Below are positions 16,758 to 26,242 of a stretch of 64,000 nt of DNA, in pieces. Source of the stretch: CG2-30-58-95 sp964618215. Its GTDB lineage: Bacteria; Chloroflexota; Anaerolineae; Anaerolineales; Villigracilaceae. The notes beneath the pieces are model-generated. The model worked only from the letters and a program-made list of their open reading frames with translations. It ran no database searches and was not told the DNA's origin. The DNA is taken from positions 1-64,000 of the forward strand of contig CAZTZE010000017.1 in assembly GCA_964618215.1 (NCBI GenBank). Direction: 5' to 3'. A program made the position numbers and the translations under genes. Positions within the stretch are counted from its first letter, which is position 1; every line of letters starts with the position of its first letter.

Positions 16758-17999
16758 ATGCGTAAACGAATTGTCGTCACCGGGATTGGCTGTATCAGCC
16801 CGTTGGCGAATGACTGGCCGGACACCTGGAAAGCCCTCGTCGCCGGGGTATCCGGTGTCGCACCGATCACAAAGTTCGATGCCAGTTGCTATAAAACCCG
16901 TTTTGCGGCTGAAGCGAAGAATTTTGACCCGGTGGCGCTCTTGGGAGCCAAGGAAGCGCGTCGCATGGATCGCTTTACCCAATTCGCGCTGGCCGCCGGG
17001 TTGCAGGCGGTTGAGCATTCCGGTTTGAAAATTGACGAGACCAACCGCGACCGGATTGGGGCGGTGATCGGGACGGGCATCGGCGGCGTTTCCACCATGA
17101 CTGAGCAGTTGACCGTGCTGGCTGAACGCGGCCCGGATCGCGTCAGCCCGTTCCTGGTGCCGATGATGCTGGCGGATACCGCTCCCGGTATGCTCGCCAT
17201 CCAGCTTGGCATACGCGGCCCGAATCTTGCCGTCATCACGGCTTGCGCAACCGGTTCGAACACGATCGGCGAGGCAGCCGAGCTGATCCGCCGCGGTTCA
17301 GCCGATGTGGTTCTGGCTGGAGGGGCAGAGGCGGCGGTCGTCCCGCTGGCATTGGCCGGCCTGGGGGCGATGACCGCTCTCTCGACGCGCAATGACGACC
17401 CGCAACGCGCTTCGCGTCCCTTCGACCGCAACCGGGATGGATTCGTCATCGGCGAAGGCGCCGCGGTGCTGGTCTTGGAGTCGCTCGAATCTGCCCAGGG
17501 ACGGGGTGCGCAGATCCTGGCCGAAGTCACCGGCTATGGCACGTCGGACGATGCTTATCACATTTCTGCGCCAGCCGAGAACGGCGCCGGGGCTGCCTTG
17601 TGCATGAAATTGGCGTTGGAGAATGCCAGTCTTCGCCCGCAGGATATTGATTACATCAACGCGCATGGCACTTCTACTTTTCTCAATGATAAATCGGAAA
17701 CCGCGGCGATAAAAACCACCTTCGGCGCGCAGGCTTACAAAATTCCAGTTTCCTCCACCAAGTCAATGACCGGGCATCTGCTCGGGGCGTCTGGCGCGTT
17801 GGAGGCGGCGGTCTGCGTGCAGGTTATCCAGGAAGGTCTCATGCCGCCGACCATCAATTACGAGACGCCCGATCCAGAATGCGATTTGGATTATGTACCC
17901 AACCAGGCGCGCCAGAAGGCCGTTCGGCATGTCATGTCCAACTCGTTTGGCTTCGGTGGCCATAACGCCACGCTCATTTTGAGCCGATTCGAGATTTAA
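16758..17999 (+). CDS. fabF: 3-oxoacyl-ACP synthase II (FabF)
   Basis: Condensing enzyme that elongates acyl-ACP with malonyl-ACP in fatty-acid synthesis. The thiolase-fold catalytic triad is Cys163 (TACATGSN), His303 (NAHGTST) and His340 (MTGHLLGA). 413 residues is the family length. AAGGAGA precedes the ATG. It forms an operon with fabH, whose start is only six bases after the stop. Confidence 0.96.
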   Translation: MRKRIVVTGIGCISPLANDWPDTWKALVAGVSGVAPITKFDASCYKTRFAAEAKNFDPVALLGAKEARRMDRFTQFALAAGLQAVEHSGLKIDETNRDRIGAVIGTGIGGVSTMTEQLTVLAERGPDRVSPFLVPMMLADTAPGMLAIQLGIRGPNLAVITACATGSNTIGEAAELIRRGSADVVLAGGAEAAVVPLALAGLGAMTALSTRNDDPQRASRPFDRNRDGFVIGEGAAVLVLESLESAQGRGAQILAEVTGYGTSDDAYHISAPAENGAGAALCMKLALENASLRPQDIDYINAHGTSTFLNDKSETAAIKTTFGAQAYKIPVSSTKSMTGHLLGASGALEAAVCVQVIQEGLMPPTINYETPDPECDLDYVPNQARQKAVRHVMSNSFGFGGHNATLILSRFEI

Positions 18000-18004
18000 A
18001 CACA

Positions 18005-19111
18005 ATGCCTTACGCACATATCACGGGCTGGGGGATGGCAGTCCCTAACCGTATCTTGACCAATGCTGAATTGGAAAGCATGGTCGCAACCAATGACGAA
18101 TGGATTGTCGCGCGCACTGGTATTCGTGAACGGCGCATCGTCCGCGTTGGTGAAACGTCCTCCACGCTGGCTGTCGAGGCAGCCTGGAAGGCGCTTGGCT
18201 GCGCAAATCTCAAGCCCAGCGAGCTGGATCTGATCATCTGCTCCACCTCAACGCCCGAACATATCTTCCCAGCCACGGCTTGCCTGGTGCAGGACAAACT
18301 CGGCGCGAACAAGGCCGGCGCGTTCGACTTGTTGGCTGCCTGCACCGGCTTCATCTATGCCCTGAATATGGCCGCACAGGCCATTCGCAGCGGCTCGATT
18401 AAATCTGCACTGGTGATCGGTACCGAAACGCTTTCGAGATTCGTTGACTGGCAAGACCGCAATACGTGCATCTTATTCGGTGATGGCGCTGGCGCGTTTG
18501 TCCTGCAGGCCAGTCAGGAATCTGGCGGCATACTTGCATCGGTGTTACATTCGGATGGTTCTGGGGGGGATTTACTCTCGCTGCCGGCCGGTGGCAGTAA
18601 ACACCCGGCCAGCGAGGCGACCATTCGCAGCGGGATGCACTTCATCCACATGGACGGGCGCGAAGTATTCCGTTTCGCGACCCGTGTGATGGCGCAGGCG
18701 ACGCGTGAAGTGATCGGCGCGGCCGGCTTGCAGATCCAGGATATCCGCTGGATCATCCCTCACCAGGCCAACCTGCGCATTATCGAAGCCGCGGCGCGCG
18801 GCCTCAAAATGCCGCTCGAGAAATTCATCATCAACATCGAAAGATACGGAAACACCTCCACAGCTTCCATCCCAATCGCCATTTGCGAGGCGGTTGCAGA
18901 TGGCAGATTGAAGGCCGGCGATAAAATCGTCCTGACCGGCTTTGGCGCCGGTCTGACCTGGGGCGCTTTGGCCGCCCAGTGGAGCGGACCGTTGCCGGTT
19001 GCACGCAAACTGCGCCCCGCGTTCTATCGAGTATTGGCGCGTCTCCGCTCATTCATGCGCCGACTGAGGTTGCGCCTCGAGGGTTGGATCTGGGGACGGG
19101 ATAAAGTATAA
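18005..19111 (+). CDS. fabH: 3-oxoacyl-ACP synthase III (FabH) with basic tail
   Basis: Initiates fatty-acid synthesis by joining acyl-CoA to malonyl-ACP. The triad is Cys113 (AACTGF), His253 (IIPHQAN) and Asn283 (YGNTSTA). The catalytic fold ends near residue 330 at TWGALAAQW. About 35 further residues follow, very rich in Arg and hydrophobics (ARLRSFMRRLRLRLEGWIWG). Such an amphipathic tail could bind membrane or acyl carrier protein, which is inference. Confidence 0.95.
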   Translation: MPYAHITGWGMAVPNRILTNAELESMVATNDEWIVARTGIRERRIVRVGETSSTLAVEAAWKALGCANLKPSELDLIICSTSTPEHIFPATACLVQDKLGANKAGAFDLLAACTGFIYALNMAAQAIRSGSIKSALVIGTETLSRFVDWQDRNTCILFGDGAGAFVLQASQESGGILASVLHSDGSGGDLLSLPAGGSKHPASEATIRSGMHFIHMDGREVFRFATRVMAQATREVIGAAGLQIQDIRWIIPHQANLRIIEAAARGLKMPLEKFIINIERYGNTSTASIPIAICEAVADGRLKAGDKIVLTGFGAGLTWGALAAQWSGPLPVARKLRPAFYRVLARLRSFMRRLRLRLEGWIWGRDKV

Positions 19112-19185
19112 GCCTATACGAGACAAGGATAGGCAATCGAGCGTGAGTGTGGTAGGATATGGAAAACATACATAAGGAGTGAAAT

Positions 19186-19368
19186 ATGCGGCTTCCAGGT
19201 GGTTGGGAATTACTGATAGTCTTGCTGATAGTCCTGCTTCTTTTCGGGCCTGGGAGGATCGGTAAAGTTGCCGGTGAACTCGCTAAAGGCATTAAAGCCT
19301 TCCGGGATGGAATTGGCGGTAAGAAAGAGGAAGATCAAGCCGAAGAAAAAGAGCCGCCAAAGGCCTAA
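19186..19368 (+). CDS. tatA: Sec-independent translocase protein TatA/TatE
   Basis: 60-residue pore subunit of the twin-arginine translocation system. A membrane helix at about residues 8-21 (ELLIVLLIVLLLFG) is followed by the FGPGRIGKVAGELAKGIKAFRDG hinge and amphipathic helix, then an acidic tail. AAGGAGTG precedes the ATG. tatC is not adjacent. The TatA class is favoured over TatB by the short length. Confidence 0.9.
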   Translation: MRLPGGWELLIVLLIVLLLFGPGRIGKVAGELAKGIKAFRDGIGGKKEEDQAEEKEPPKA

Positions 19369-19522
19369 TCGGCAGAAAGAAGAGAAGTAGCCGCGACAGT
19401 CGGCATCTTTAGATCGAGGCTCTCTACCGGCTGGCAGAGGGCTTCACTTTATAGGAATCAACCCTACCGAGTAGGCGTTGCCCTCCCGGAAGGACACCGG
19501 GACGGTGTGAGTTTATCGAAGG

Positions 19523-20275
19523 GTGCTGCGCATGCCCCCACTTCCCTTGCTCATCCTCGTTCCCATCATCGCTTTCCTGTACTCCAGCGTCGGTTTTGGC
19601 GGCGCATCCGGTTACCTGGCGGTGATGGGACTGTTCCAGCTCTCCACCAGCCTGATGGCTTCGACTGCGCTGACGTTGAATGTGGTCGTGGCGGGTATCT
19701 CGTTCACCTCCTACGCCCGCGCCGGGCATCTCGAAAAACGTCTGCTCCTGCCGTTCCTGGCGACATCCATCCCGGCTGCCTTTCTGGGCGGTTATTTCAA
19801 AATCAACGCTACGCTCTATTTTCTCATTCTTTACGGTGTCCTGACATACATTATGGTCAGGATGTTATTTTTTCCCAGCCAAGGCGACGAATCTGCTTCC
19901 TTGCGTTCTGTGCCGCTGCCGCTGGCGCTCCTGAGCGGCGCGGCGATTGGTCTGCTCTCTGGCATGGTGGGCATTGGCGGTGGAGTTTTTCTCTCACCGC
20001 TCATCATTCTCTTGCACTGGGGCACCACCAAACAAGCCTCAGCCGCGGCTGCGGCGTTTATTGTCCTCAACTCTGTCAGCGGTCTGCTTGGACGCCTGAG
20101 CGGTGGGAATTTTGAATTTGGAACTTTGGGTTTGGTACTCCTACCGTTGGGCATCCTCGGCGCATGGCTGGGCAGTTGGCTGGGGGCGCGGCGCTTTTCC
20201 GGCAACCTGCTTCAGCGGTTGCTTGGCCTCGTCCTGCTCATCGCGGTCGGTAAATACTGGCTGACCTGGCTTTAG
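19523..20275 (+). CDS. TauE/SafE-family permease
   Basis: 250-residue membrane protein with about eight hydrophobic segments. The SVGFGGASGYLAV segment near the start and SGMVGIGGGVFLSPL in the middle are the two repeated Gly-rich signatures of the TauE/SafE family, which exports sulfite, sulfoacetate or similar anions. Starts at GTG 19523; an ATG nine bases downstream is an alternative. There are no sulfur genes directly beside it, so the substrate is uncertain. Confidence 0.88.
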   Translation: MLRMPPLPLLILVPIIAFLYSSVGFGGASGYLAVMGLFQLSTSLMASTALTLNVVVAGISFTSYARAGHLEKRLLLPFLATSIPAAFLGGYFKINATLYFLILYGVLTYIMVRMLFFPSQGDESASLRSVPLPLALLSGAAIGLLSGMVGIGGGVFLSPLIILLHWGTTKQASAAAAAFIVLNSVSGLLGRLSGGNFEFGTLGLVLLPLGILGAWLGSWLGARRFSGNLLQRLLGLVLLIAVGKYWLTWL

Positions 20276-20363
20276 AAGTTTAGAAGATTAGAGTAACACC
20301 TGGGCGGCGATTTGTGCTAAAATATTCTCACCATATTCTTTTTCACTTACCTGGAGGATAAAA

Positions 20364-20576
20364 ATGGACACTGAAAAGAAACTCAAGTTGATGCGCTTCT
20401 GGCTGTTTGGAACCTTCGTGATCGTCTTCTCAGCCATGACGGCCTTCCTGTTTATTCTAGCAGCAGGCAATATTAAGCTGGCGATACAAGCCGGTTGGTC
20501 AATCAATTTCCTGACTGCTGTCTTGTGCGTGGCGGCCTACTACTTTTACAAGTGGTATCTTGGCCGGAAAAAGTAG
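20364..20576 (+). CDS. Small two-span membrane protein
   Basis: 70 residues with two hydrophobic helices (about 13-36 and 44-63), a charged N-terminus and a basic end (KWYLGRKK). A GGAGG ribosome site and the strong terminator downstream support expression. I do not recognise the family. Confidence 0.7.
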   Translation: MDTEKKLKLMRFWLFGTFVIVFSAMTAFLFILAAGNIKLAIQAGWSINFLTAVLCVAAYYFYKWYLGRKK

Positions 20577-20592
20577 CCAGACAGTTCAAAAC

Positions 20593-20632
20593 AAGAAACC
20601 GGTGGAAACATTCCCAACGGTTTCTTTTATTG
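20593..20632 (+). terminator. Rho-independent terminator
   Basis: AAGAAACCG at 20593-20601 pairs exactly with CGGTTTCTT at 20618-20626, followed by a T-rich stretch. It ends the small membrane protein transcript. Confidence 0.75.
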
Positions 20633-20643
20633 TGGCTTGAGTC

Positions 20644-20747
20644 CACTGAAAAAAGGCATTTACCACCAAGTCACTAAGGCACGAAGTTTCATTATCAATT
20701 ATCTTTGTGCCTTCGTGCCTTGGTGGTAAAAAGGTGTTTTTTCAGTG
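20644..20747. repeat. Long imperfect hairpin repeat
   Basis: The two ends, CACTGAAAAAA at 20644 and TTTTTTCAGTG ending at 20747, are inverted. Inside, TACCACCAAG and a GGCACGAAG word pair with CTTCGTGCC and CTTGGTGGTA. The stem covers nearly the whole 104 bases. No T-run or gene is associated, so this looks like a dispersed palindromic element between opposing genes. Confidence 0.7.
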
Positions 20748-20864
20748 CAGCCAGGCTTAGTAAATTAAAGATTCTCCGTCGAGGTGCTTCACGAGGAGCC
20801 TGCTTTTCTGGGAATCTGTGATTGGTTGAGGCTTATGGCGGTGGGACCTTACGTGGTCGGGGAG

Positions 20865-22016
20865 TTATTCTTGGGCCAAGACATGCCTCGCGATCACCAG
20901 CCGCTGGATTTCACTCGTCCCTTCGCCGATGGTCATCAGGCGTGCGTCGCGGTAGAGGCGTTCAACCTCATACTCGCGACTGTAGCCGTAACCGCCATGG
21001 ATCTGGATGGCGTTCCGGCAGACATGTTCAGCCATCTCTGTGGCGAACAGCTTGGCCATGGCGGCCTGCTTGCCGAAGGGACGCCCCTCCTGTTTCAGCC
21101 ACGCGGCGTGGTAGAGCATCCAGCGGGCAGCCTCGATCTGGGTGGCCATGTCGGCTAGCATCCATTGGATGGCCTGTTGTTCAGCGATGGGTTTGCCGAA
21201 GGCTTGACGTTCCCGCGCATAATCCCGCGCCAGCTCGAAGGCCGCCTGCGCCAGCCCGATTGACAATGCGCCGATGCTGATGCGACCACCGTCCAGCGTG
21301 GCGAATGTCTGGCGCAGGCCGTGACCCTCCTCGCCAAGCAGGTTGTTCAGCGGCGCCCGGACGTTTTCGTAGGTCAGGGCATTTGTCTGTGAACCGTTCA
21401 AGCCCATTTTCTTTTCCGGCGGGTGGATGGTCAGGCCGGGCGTATCCGCAGGAACTATGATCATGCTCAGAGAATGGGAACCTCCGCGCGGGTTTGTGCG
21501 GACAAGGGTGATGATGTAATCCGCAATGCTGGCGTTGGTAATCCACGCTTTCGACCCGTTGATGACCCACTCGTTCCCCGCTTTTTCAGCCTTTGTGCGC
21601 ACGCCGCCCTGCAAATCGGACCCCGCGCCGGGTTCCGTTAAAGCCAGTGCAGCCAACCGGTTTTTACCGCTGGTGACGCCCGGCAGGAATTTCTTTTTCT
21701 GTTCCTGCGTGCCGAACCTGGCGATTGGCGCGCATCCCAACCCGTTGTGAGCCGCAATGGCGAGCGCGGTCGAACCGCATCCCCAGCCAAGTTCCTGGAT
21801 GGCGATTGCCATACTGATTGCGTCTACGCCCGATCCGCCATAATCTTCCGGGACGGTCATGCCGAGCAAGCCAAGCGGCCCCATCTTGCGCACGGCAGGC
21901 CAGTTGAACTCGCTCGTCGCATCCACTTCGCGGGCTTTGGGGCGCACCTCCGCGGCGACGAAATCGTGAACCGCTTTTTGCCACATGCGCTGTTCTTCGC
22001 TTAGATTGAAATCCAT
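20865..22016 (-). CDS. Acyl-CoA dehydrogenase
   Basis: FAD-dependent enzyme that introduces the alpha-beta double bond in acyl-CoA. All three domains are present in 383 residues. The flavin-contact motif LTEPGAGSD is near 127-135, and RDARLMTIGEGTSEIQ near the end holds the catalytic Glu of the short- and medium-chain class. GGAGG precedes the ATG. It stands alone, but fits a fatty-acid theme with fadD. The electron-transfer flavoprotein genes are not in the window. Confidence 0.93.
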   Translation of the reverse strand: MDFNLSEEQRMWQKAVHDFVAAEVRPKAREVDATSEFNWPAVRKMGPLGLLGMTVPEDYGGSGVDAISMAIAIQELGWGCGSTALAIAAHNGLGCAPIARFGTQEQKKKFLPGVTSGKNRLAALALTEPGAGSDLQGGVRTKAEKAGNEWVINGSKAWITNASIADYIITLVRTNPRGGSHSLSMIIVPADTPGLTIHPPEKKMGLNGSQTNALTYENVRAPLNNLLGEEGHGLRQTFATLDGGRISIGALSIGLAQAAFELARDYARERQAFGKPIAEQQAIQWMLADMATQIEAARWMLYHAAWLKQEGRPFGKQAAMAKLFATEMAEHVCRNAIQIHGGYGYSREYEVERLYRDARLMTIGEGTSEIQRLVIARHVLAQE

Positions 22017-22117
22017 ACCGCGCTGCCTCCATCATTGTATGTATTATAGTATTACTCTTGAGAAACTATCACAATCGCGAAGATTTTGTAGTGCTATATT
22101 CATATCGCCATTTGGTT

Positions 22118-22191
22118 GCGGAATGAATTCCGCGTTACGTTTTATTCGTTTCAACATTCCAACTTTCGACTTTCGACCTTCGACTTTCGAC
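22118..22191. repeat. Palindrome and heptamer tandem repeat
   Basis: GCGGAATGAATTCCGC (22118-22133) is a perfect palindrome. From 22163 to 22191 four copies of a 7-base unit (CTTTCGA, one variant) run in tandem. The heptamer is close to the complement of the one inserted in the XDH-like gene at 55675-55730. The 198-base gap 22017-22214 holds no gene. Confidence 0.65.
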
Positions 22192-22214
22192 TACAGCAGG
22201 ATGGTTCCCTGCCC

Positions 22215-22574
22215 CTAAAGCGTGATGACTTTTTCCGCCTTTAACTGCGCCTCCAGAATATCGCCCATGCCACCGATTATGCCAGCTTTGACTTTATCCT
22301 GCAAATTGAAATAATTCAGGCAGGTAGAGCAGACGATCAAGCGCACACCTTTCGTTTCCAAAGCGTGTAACTGTTCCAACACTGGTGAGCCTTCCACGAC
22401 CAGTTTCACGCCCTCAGTAAAGAAGCAGATGGCATTGGGCAGTGTGGTATGTTGATTGAGCAGCTCGAGGTATTTACCGATCAAGGTGAGCTGCAATTCC
22501 GGGTTGGCCTTGCCCATGCCGTTGTCCGGGATCAGGATGACCAAATTCGTTGTCACGGTACCGGATGTGTTCAT
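22215..22574 (-). CDS. DsrE-like protein related to the YedF C-terminal domain
   Basis: 119 residues resembling the second (DsrE-fold) half of YedF-type sulfurtransferase-like proteins: VILIPDNGMGKANPELQ near the start and CSTCLNYFNLQDKVKAG with a conserved Cys, then GDILEAQLKAEKVITL. The first (TusA-like) half, which carries the sulfur-handling CPxP motif, is absent. The ATG at 22574 is chosen over an upstream in-frame start because an AAGGAT site precedes it. It is last in an operon with DUF2007 and YwiC-like genes. A role in sulfur or selenium handling is inference. Confidence 0.8.
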   Translation of the reverse strand: MNTSGTVTTNLVILIPDNGMGKANPELQLTLIGKYLELLNQHTTLPNAICFFTEGVKLVVEGSPVLEQLHALETKGVRLIVCSTCLNYFNLQDKVKAGIIGGMGDILEAQLKAEKVITL

Positions 22575-22578
22575 CTGT

Positions 22579-22848
22579 TTATCCTTTGTTCGTTTTTTCT
22601 TGATCCAGATATTCCTCTGACCCATCCCTGAATACTTTCAGCCATTCGCGCGCCTCGGCGGCTTTATCTTTTGGCACGAAAATCTGAACACGCCCCAGCC
22701 CGTCAATGGCGACGGGGTAGGCGTGTCTTCCCACCGATTCCTGGAAGAGTTGCACTGGAATACCCTCGGCCTCCAGCAGGCTTTGGATGGCGTCTGCCTC
22801 CAGGCTACCACTAGCTTCATCCAGTAATTCCCAGGTTAATTCATCCAT
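22579..22848 (-). CDS. DUF2007-like small protein
   Basis: 89 residues. The pattern of an N-terminal helix with LLEAEGIPVQLF, a short loop, and RVQIFVPKDKAAEAREWL matches DUF2007, a ferredoxin-like fold annotated as putative signal transducer. It is acidic and soluble. It starts one base after the end of the YwiC-like gene and ends four bases before the DsrE-like start, so the three are co-translated. Function not established. Confidence 0.8.
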   Translation of the reverse strand: MDELTWELLDEASGSLEADAIQSLLEAEGIPVQLFQESVGRHAYPVAIDGLGRVQIFVPKDKAAEAREWLKVFRDGSEEYLDQEKTNKG

Positions 22849-22849
22849 T

Positions 22850-23671
22850 TCAGATTCTCCAGGTGATAATGAACAAAAGAGTGAACAGGGCGCTGATGAT
22901 CAATTGGCGCATGCCGATCTTGGTCGGCTTAAAACCGATGGCAGGATGAGTCGCCCCCCAGAGTGTCTCGGCCCACTGCAGCAGATAGGGGAGGGCGAGA
23001 AAGCGTGGCAGGAGGGCGAAAAAAGAGAGCATTGCGACGCTGGTCAGATTGAACGAGGTGTAGAGCAGGGCGCGCCGAGCCATTTTCCATTGTTCGCCAC
23101 GCGGCGGGACTTCATCCTGATCGCGTTGCTTGAGCCGAAGATACGCATGAACGATGGATGCCGCGGATTGCAACCAGACGAGCAGCCATAACGTCCAGCC
23201 TATCGGGTCGTATGCATCTTTCCCGGTCCAGAAAGCGGCCGGCGCGGCCAGGGCGAGAACGCCGCTGGCGACGACCTCCACGCCCGCTTGCCGGCGTTCA
23301 GCGCGCTTGGTCACAAGGTATAGGTGCCAGCCAAAGACAATCACCCCCGGTATGGTCAGGTAGAGAACGTACGCGAATCCATCTGCGATCAGTCCACCCA
23401 GCGCGGCCAGGATGACCAGTCCATACAGGAGTATCCAGAAGCGCGCTGCCGGCATGTCGGTTTTTGCGCGGCGACCTGCATACGCCTTGATCGCCAGCGT
23501 GACGGGTTGGCGGATCAGAAAAGCAGCCAGCATCCCGATGACGAGATAAACTGACGCCCGTGTGAATCTTTCGCCGGCGAATAAACCAATGAGAAGCGGG
23601 CTGAGCATCAATACCCAGGCCCCGTGGTCTTGCGGGAGTGCGACGTGGCGGCGGAATAAGGCGCGAAACAT
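22850..23671 (-). CDS. YwiC-like membrane protein
   Basis: 273 residues with about eight hydrophobic segments. The N-terminal LPQDHGAW motif is the hallmark of the YwiC-like family, whose function is unknown. In some bacteria it is found with anaerobic respiration genes. The start at 23671 is set by this motif. A perfect TATAAT lies only 9 bases upstream of the ATG and no Shine-Dalgarno is visible, so a leaderless transcript is possible. Confidence 0.85.
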   Translation of the reverse strand: MFRALFRRHVALPQDHGAWVLMLSPLLIGLFAGERFTRASVYLVIGMLAAFLIRQPVTLAIKAYAGRRAKTDMPAARFWILLYGLVILAALGGLIADGFAYVLYLTIPGVIVFGWHLYLVTKRAERRQAGVEVVASGVLALAAPAAFWTGKDAYDPIGWTLWLLVWLQSAASIVHAYLRLKQRDQDEVPPRGEQWKMARRALLYTSFNLTSVAMLSFFALLPRFLALPYLLQWAETLWGATHPAIGFKPTKIGMRQLIISALFTLLFIITWRI

Positions 23672-23870
23672 AATCGGGATTATATCAGGGTAATCTCCAG
23701 CGGGGCAGGCAGGATGTGATTCCTTCTGTTGAACGCTTCTCCTAACCCAAATTCCCCGCACTTGGGAATTTGGAGGAGGCCGGGAGGGGGCTGCCAGTGC
23801 TGCCTGACAACATTTGCATGTAGAATGTGATTCGTGCCATATAATAGGCATAATCGGAAATAAAGTAACA

Positions 23871-24929
23871 ATGACGGACGAGTCAATATTAAGTTTACTC
23901 GAAAGAGCGCTCAACGCCCGCGCATCCCTGTTCGATGCCCGGCATCAGAGCGCATTTCGCTTGTTCAATGGCTTCTACGAGGGTCATCCCTCCCTTGTCA
24001 TTGATCTTTATGCCCGAACGATTATATTGCACAACTATGCTGATCCTCCGGCGGATGGCGATTCAAGCATACATACAGCCCAAGGCTTTCTTCAAGATCG
24101 CTTTGCGTGGCTGCAGGCCATAATTCTAAAAACGCGTAACGGATCCACGCTGCGCGAAAAACAGGGCGTGATCATCCATGGTACGGCTGCCGACAATCGC
24201 GTCTGGGAACACGGCGTATGCTATGCTCTTGACTTGCAGATGAATCGGGACGCCAGTCTCTATCTGGATACGCGGAATCTGCGCAAATGGGCCATAGAAC
24301 AACTGAGAGGAAAAACTGTCCTCAATACGTTCGCCTACACCGGCAGCCTGGGCGTGGCGGCGCAAGCCGGCGGGGCTGCGCGCGTCCTGCATCTCGACCT
24401 GAAGCGGACCTTCCTCGATGTTGTTAAAACATCCTATCGACTCAATGGCTTTCCCGTGCGCCAGGGAGACTTTCAAGTTGGCGATTTTTGGCCGCAAATT
24501 AACCAGCTCAAGCGAGCGGGGGAACGCTTTGATTGTGTTTTTCTTGATCCTCCCTTCTTTGCCGCCACCTCGAAAGGGACTGTTGATCTGGCGAACAACA
24601 GCGCGCGGCTGATTAACAAAGTCCGCCCGCTGATCAACGATGGCGGGTATTTGATTGCGATCAATAATGCCTTGTTCCTGAGCGGACAGGATTACATAAA
24701 GACGCTGGAATCGCTGTGTGCGGACGGATATTTGCAGATTGAAGGGCTAATTCCCGTCCCGGACGATTTCACCGGCTACGAGCAAACGCGCATCGGGAGT
24801 CCGCCGGTTGATCCTGCGCCCTTCAATCATGCCACCAAAATTGCGGTATTGAGAGTCCGGCGCAAGGTTTATAATAGCGAGAGAATCGGTGAATGCGTTC
24901 AGTCACAATCGAAGGAGGTCAAAGCATGA
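23871..24929 (+). CDS. RlmI-like class I rRNA methyltransferase
   Basis: 352-residue SAM-dependent methyltransferase of the RlmI/RlmK type. The N-terminal part is a substrate-binding domain (FNGFYEGHPSLVIDLYA). The Rossmann core starts near LNTFAYTGSLGVAA, and DPPFF near residue 225 is the catalytic motif. The PUA domain of E. coli RlmI is reduced or missing. The ATG at 23871 is preferred to a further upstream start. Its stop codon overlaps the next ATG (ATGA). A TATAAT near 23841 may be its promoter. Confidence 0.85.
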   Translation: MTDESILSLLERALNARASLFDARHQSAFRLFNGFYEGHPSLVIDLYARTIILHNYADPPADGDSSIHTAQGFLQDRFAWLQAIILKTRNGSTLREKQGVIIHGTAADNRVWEHGVCYALDLQMNRDASLYLDTRNLRKWAIEQLRGKTVLNTFAYTGSLGVAAQAGGAARVLHLDLKRTFLDVVKTSYRLNGFPVRQGDFQVGDFWPQINQLKRAGERFDCVFLDPPFFAATSKGTVDLANNSARLINKVRPLINDGGYLIAINNALFLSGQDYIKTLESLCADGYLQIEGLIPVPDDFTGYEQTRIGSPPVDPAPFNHATKIAVLRVRRKVYNSERIGECVQSQSKEVKA

Positions 24930-26242
24930 AATACTTATCCGCTATTCAGTCAGCTTCCAATAACCCCAAGCAATTGGAAGACCTGTACCAGACCGCCCAA
25001 CGGGAAAGTGAAACCAGCGAATTCAAGGCAGACCTCTCTGCTTGCTACGCAGCATTGCCCGAAAACGTGCTATTTGCAGCCTGGTATTATCGCTTGCAGA
25101 ATATCCCCCAAGAATCTCAGCAGAAGGCTGGAAAAAACATAAACTGGAAATTGGCCGTTCCTCTGGCCGCCTTGAGCGGCTTGTCCCTTTGGGCGCTCTC
25201 GGATACAAGACTTGAATTTGTAAACCATATCCCCTGGCTGTTTCTACTCTGGGCGCCTATCGCAACCCTGTTTGCATTGTGCTTTCTGGCCCTGACCTCA
25301 AAAACGAATCTCCGGCGCTTTCTCTGGGCGGGGGCGCTGCTGGGGATTGCTTGTCTTTATGTCCTGCTCCTGGCTCGCGGACAGGCCTCCGAATTTCAGG
25401 GGCGTTATCTGGAATTGATGCTGATCCACCTGCCGTTGTTGGCCTGGATTGGGATAGGACTCAGCCTCCTGGGCTGGAGATCAACGCCCGATGAACGCTT
25501 TGCCTTCCTGATCAAGTCCATCGAAGTGATGATCACCGCCGGCTTGTATCTGATCGCAGGTGTAGCTTTTGGCGGGATCACAATGGGCATGTTTACAGCC
25601 TTGAGCGTTATCCTGCCCGATGTGATCACCCGGCTGATAGTCGCGGGTGGTTTAGGCCTGATACCGGTCATCGCGGTCGCCAGTGTCTACGACCCGCTGG
25701 TCAGCCCGATTTCCCAGGATTTTAGCCAGGGCTTGAGCAAGTTCATTGCGACAATGATGCGCCTGCTTTTGCCCTTGACTCTGGTGATTCTGGTGATCTA
25801 CCTGTTCGTAATCCCCTTTAACTTCATGGAACCTTTTGTGAATCGGGACGTGCTTATCGTTTACAACCTCATGTTGTTTGCCATCCTGGGTCTGCTGATC
25901 GGCGCCACGCCGATTTGCCCGGAAGATGTCTCCGCCAAGGTTCAGAACGCTTTGCGCAACGGTATTCTGGCGGTTGCAATCCTGGCTGTTCTGATCAGCC
26001 TGTACGCCCTCTCCGCGGTAGTCTACCGCACCGTAGATGGAGGCATCACCATCAATCGTCTTACCATCATCGGCTGGAACAGCATCAACATCGCCATTCT
26101 CATTCTGCTGATCGTCAAACAATTCAAATCCGGCCGCCAGGCATGGGTCGAGAGTTTGCGCTCAGCCTTCAGCCTCGGAACCAATGCCTACATGTTCTGG
26201 GCGATTTTTTTGACGATTGCTGTTCCGCTGCTTTTCAGGTGA
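24926..26242 (+). CDS. Multi-span membrane protein, DUF4153-like
   Basis: 438 residues with a soluble N-terminal stretch of about 75 residues followed by ten or more membrane segments. The segment VYRTVDGGITINRLTIIGWN near residue 370 resembles the DUF4153/DUF4173 membrane families, where a GLTxNR motif sits between the last helices. The start follows GAAGGAGG and overlaps the methyltransferase stop by four bases. Function unknown. Confidence 0.75.
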   Translation: MKYLSAIQSASNNPKQLEDLYQTAQRESETSEFKADLSACYAALPENVLFAAWYYRLQNIPQESQQKAGKNINWKLAVPLAALSGLSLWALSDTRLEFVNHIPWLFLLWAPIATLFALCFLALTSKTNLRRFLWAGALLGIACLYVLLLARGQASEFQGRYLELMLIHLPLLAWIGIGLSLLGWRSTPDERFAFLIKSIEVMITAGLYLIAGVAFGGITMGMFTALSVILPDVITRLIVAGGLGLIPVIAVASVYDPLVSPISQDFSQGLSKFIATMMRLLLPLTLVILVIYLFVIPFNFMEPFVNRDVLIVYNLMLFAILGLLIGATPICPEDVSAKVQNALRNGILAVAILAVLISLYALSAVVYRTVDGGITINRLTIIGWNSINIAILILLIVKQFKSGRQAWVESLRSAFSLGTNAYMFWAIFLTIAVPLLFR

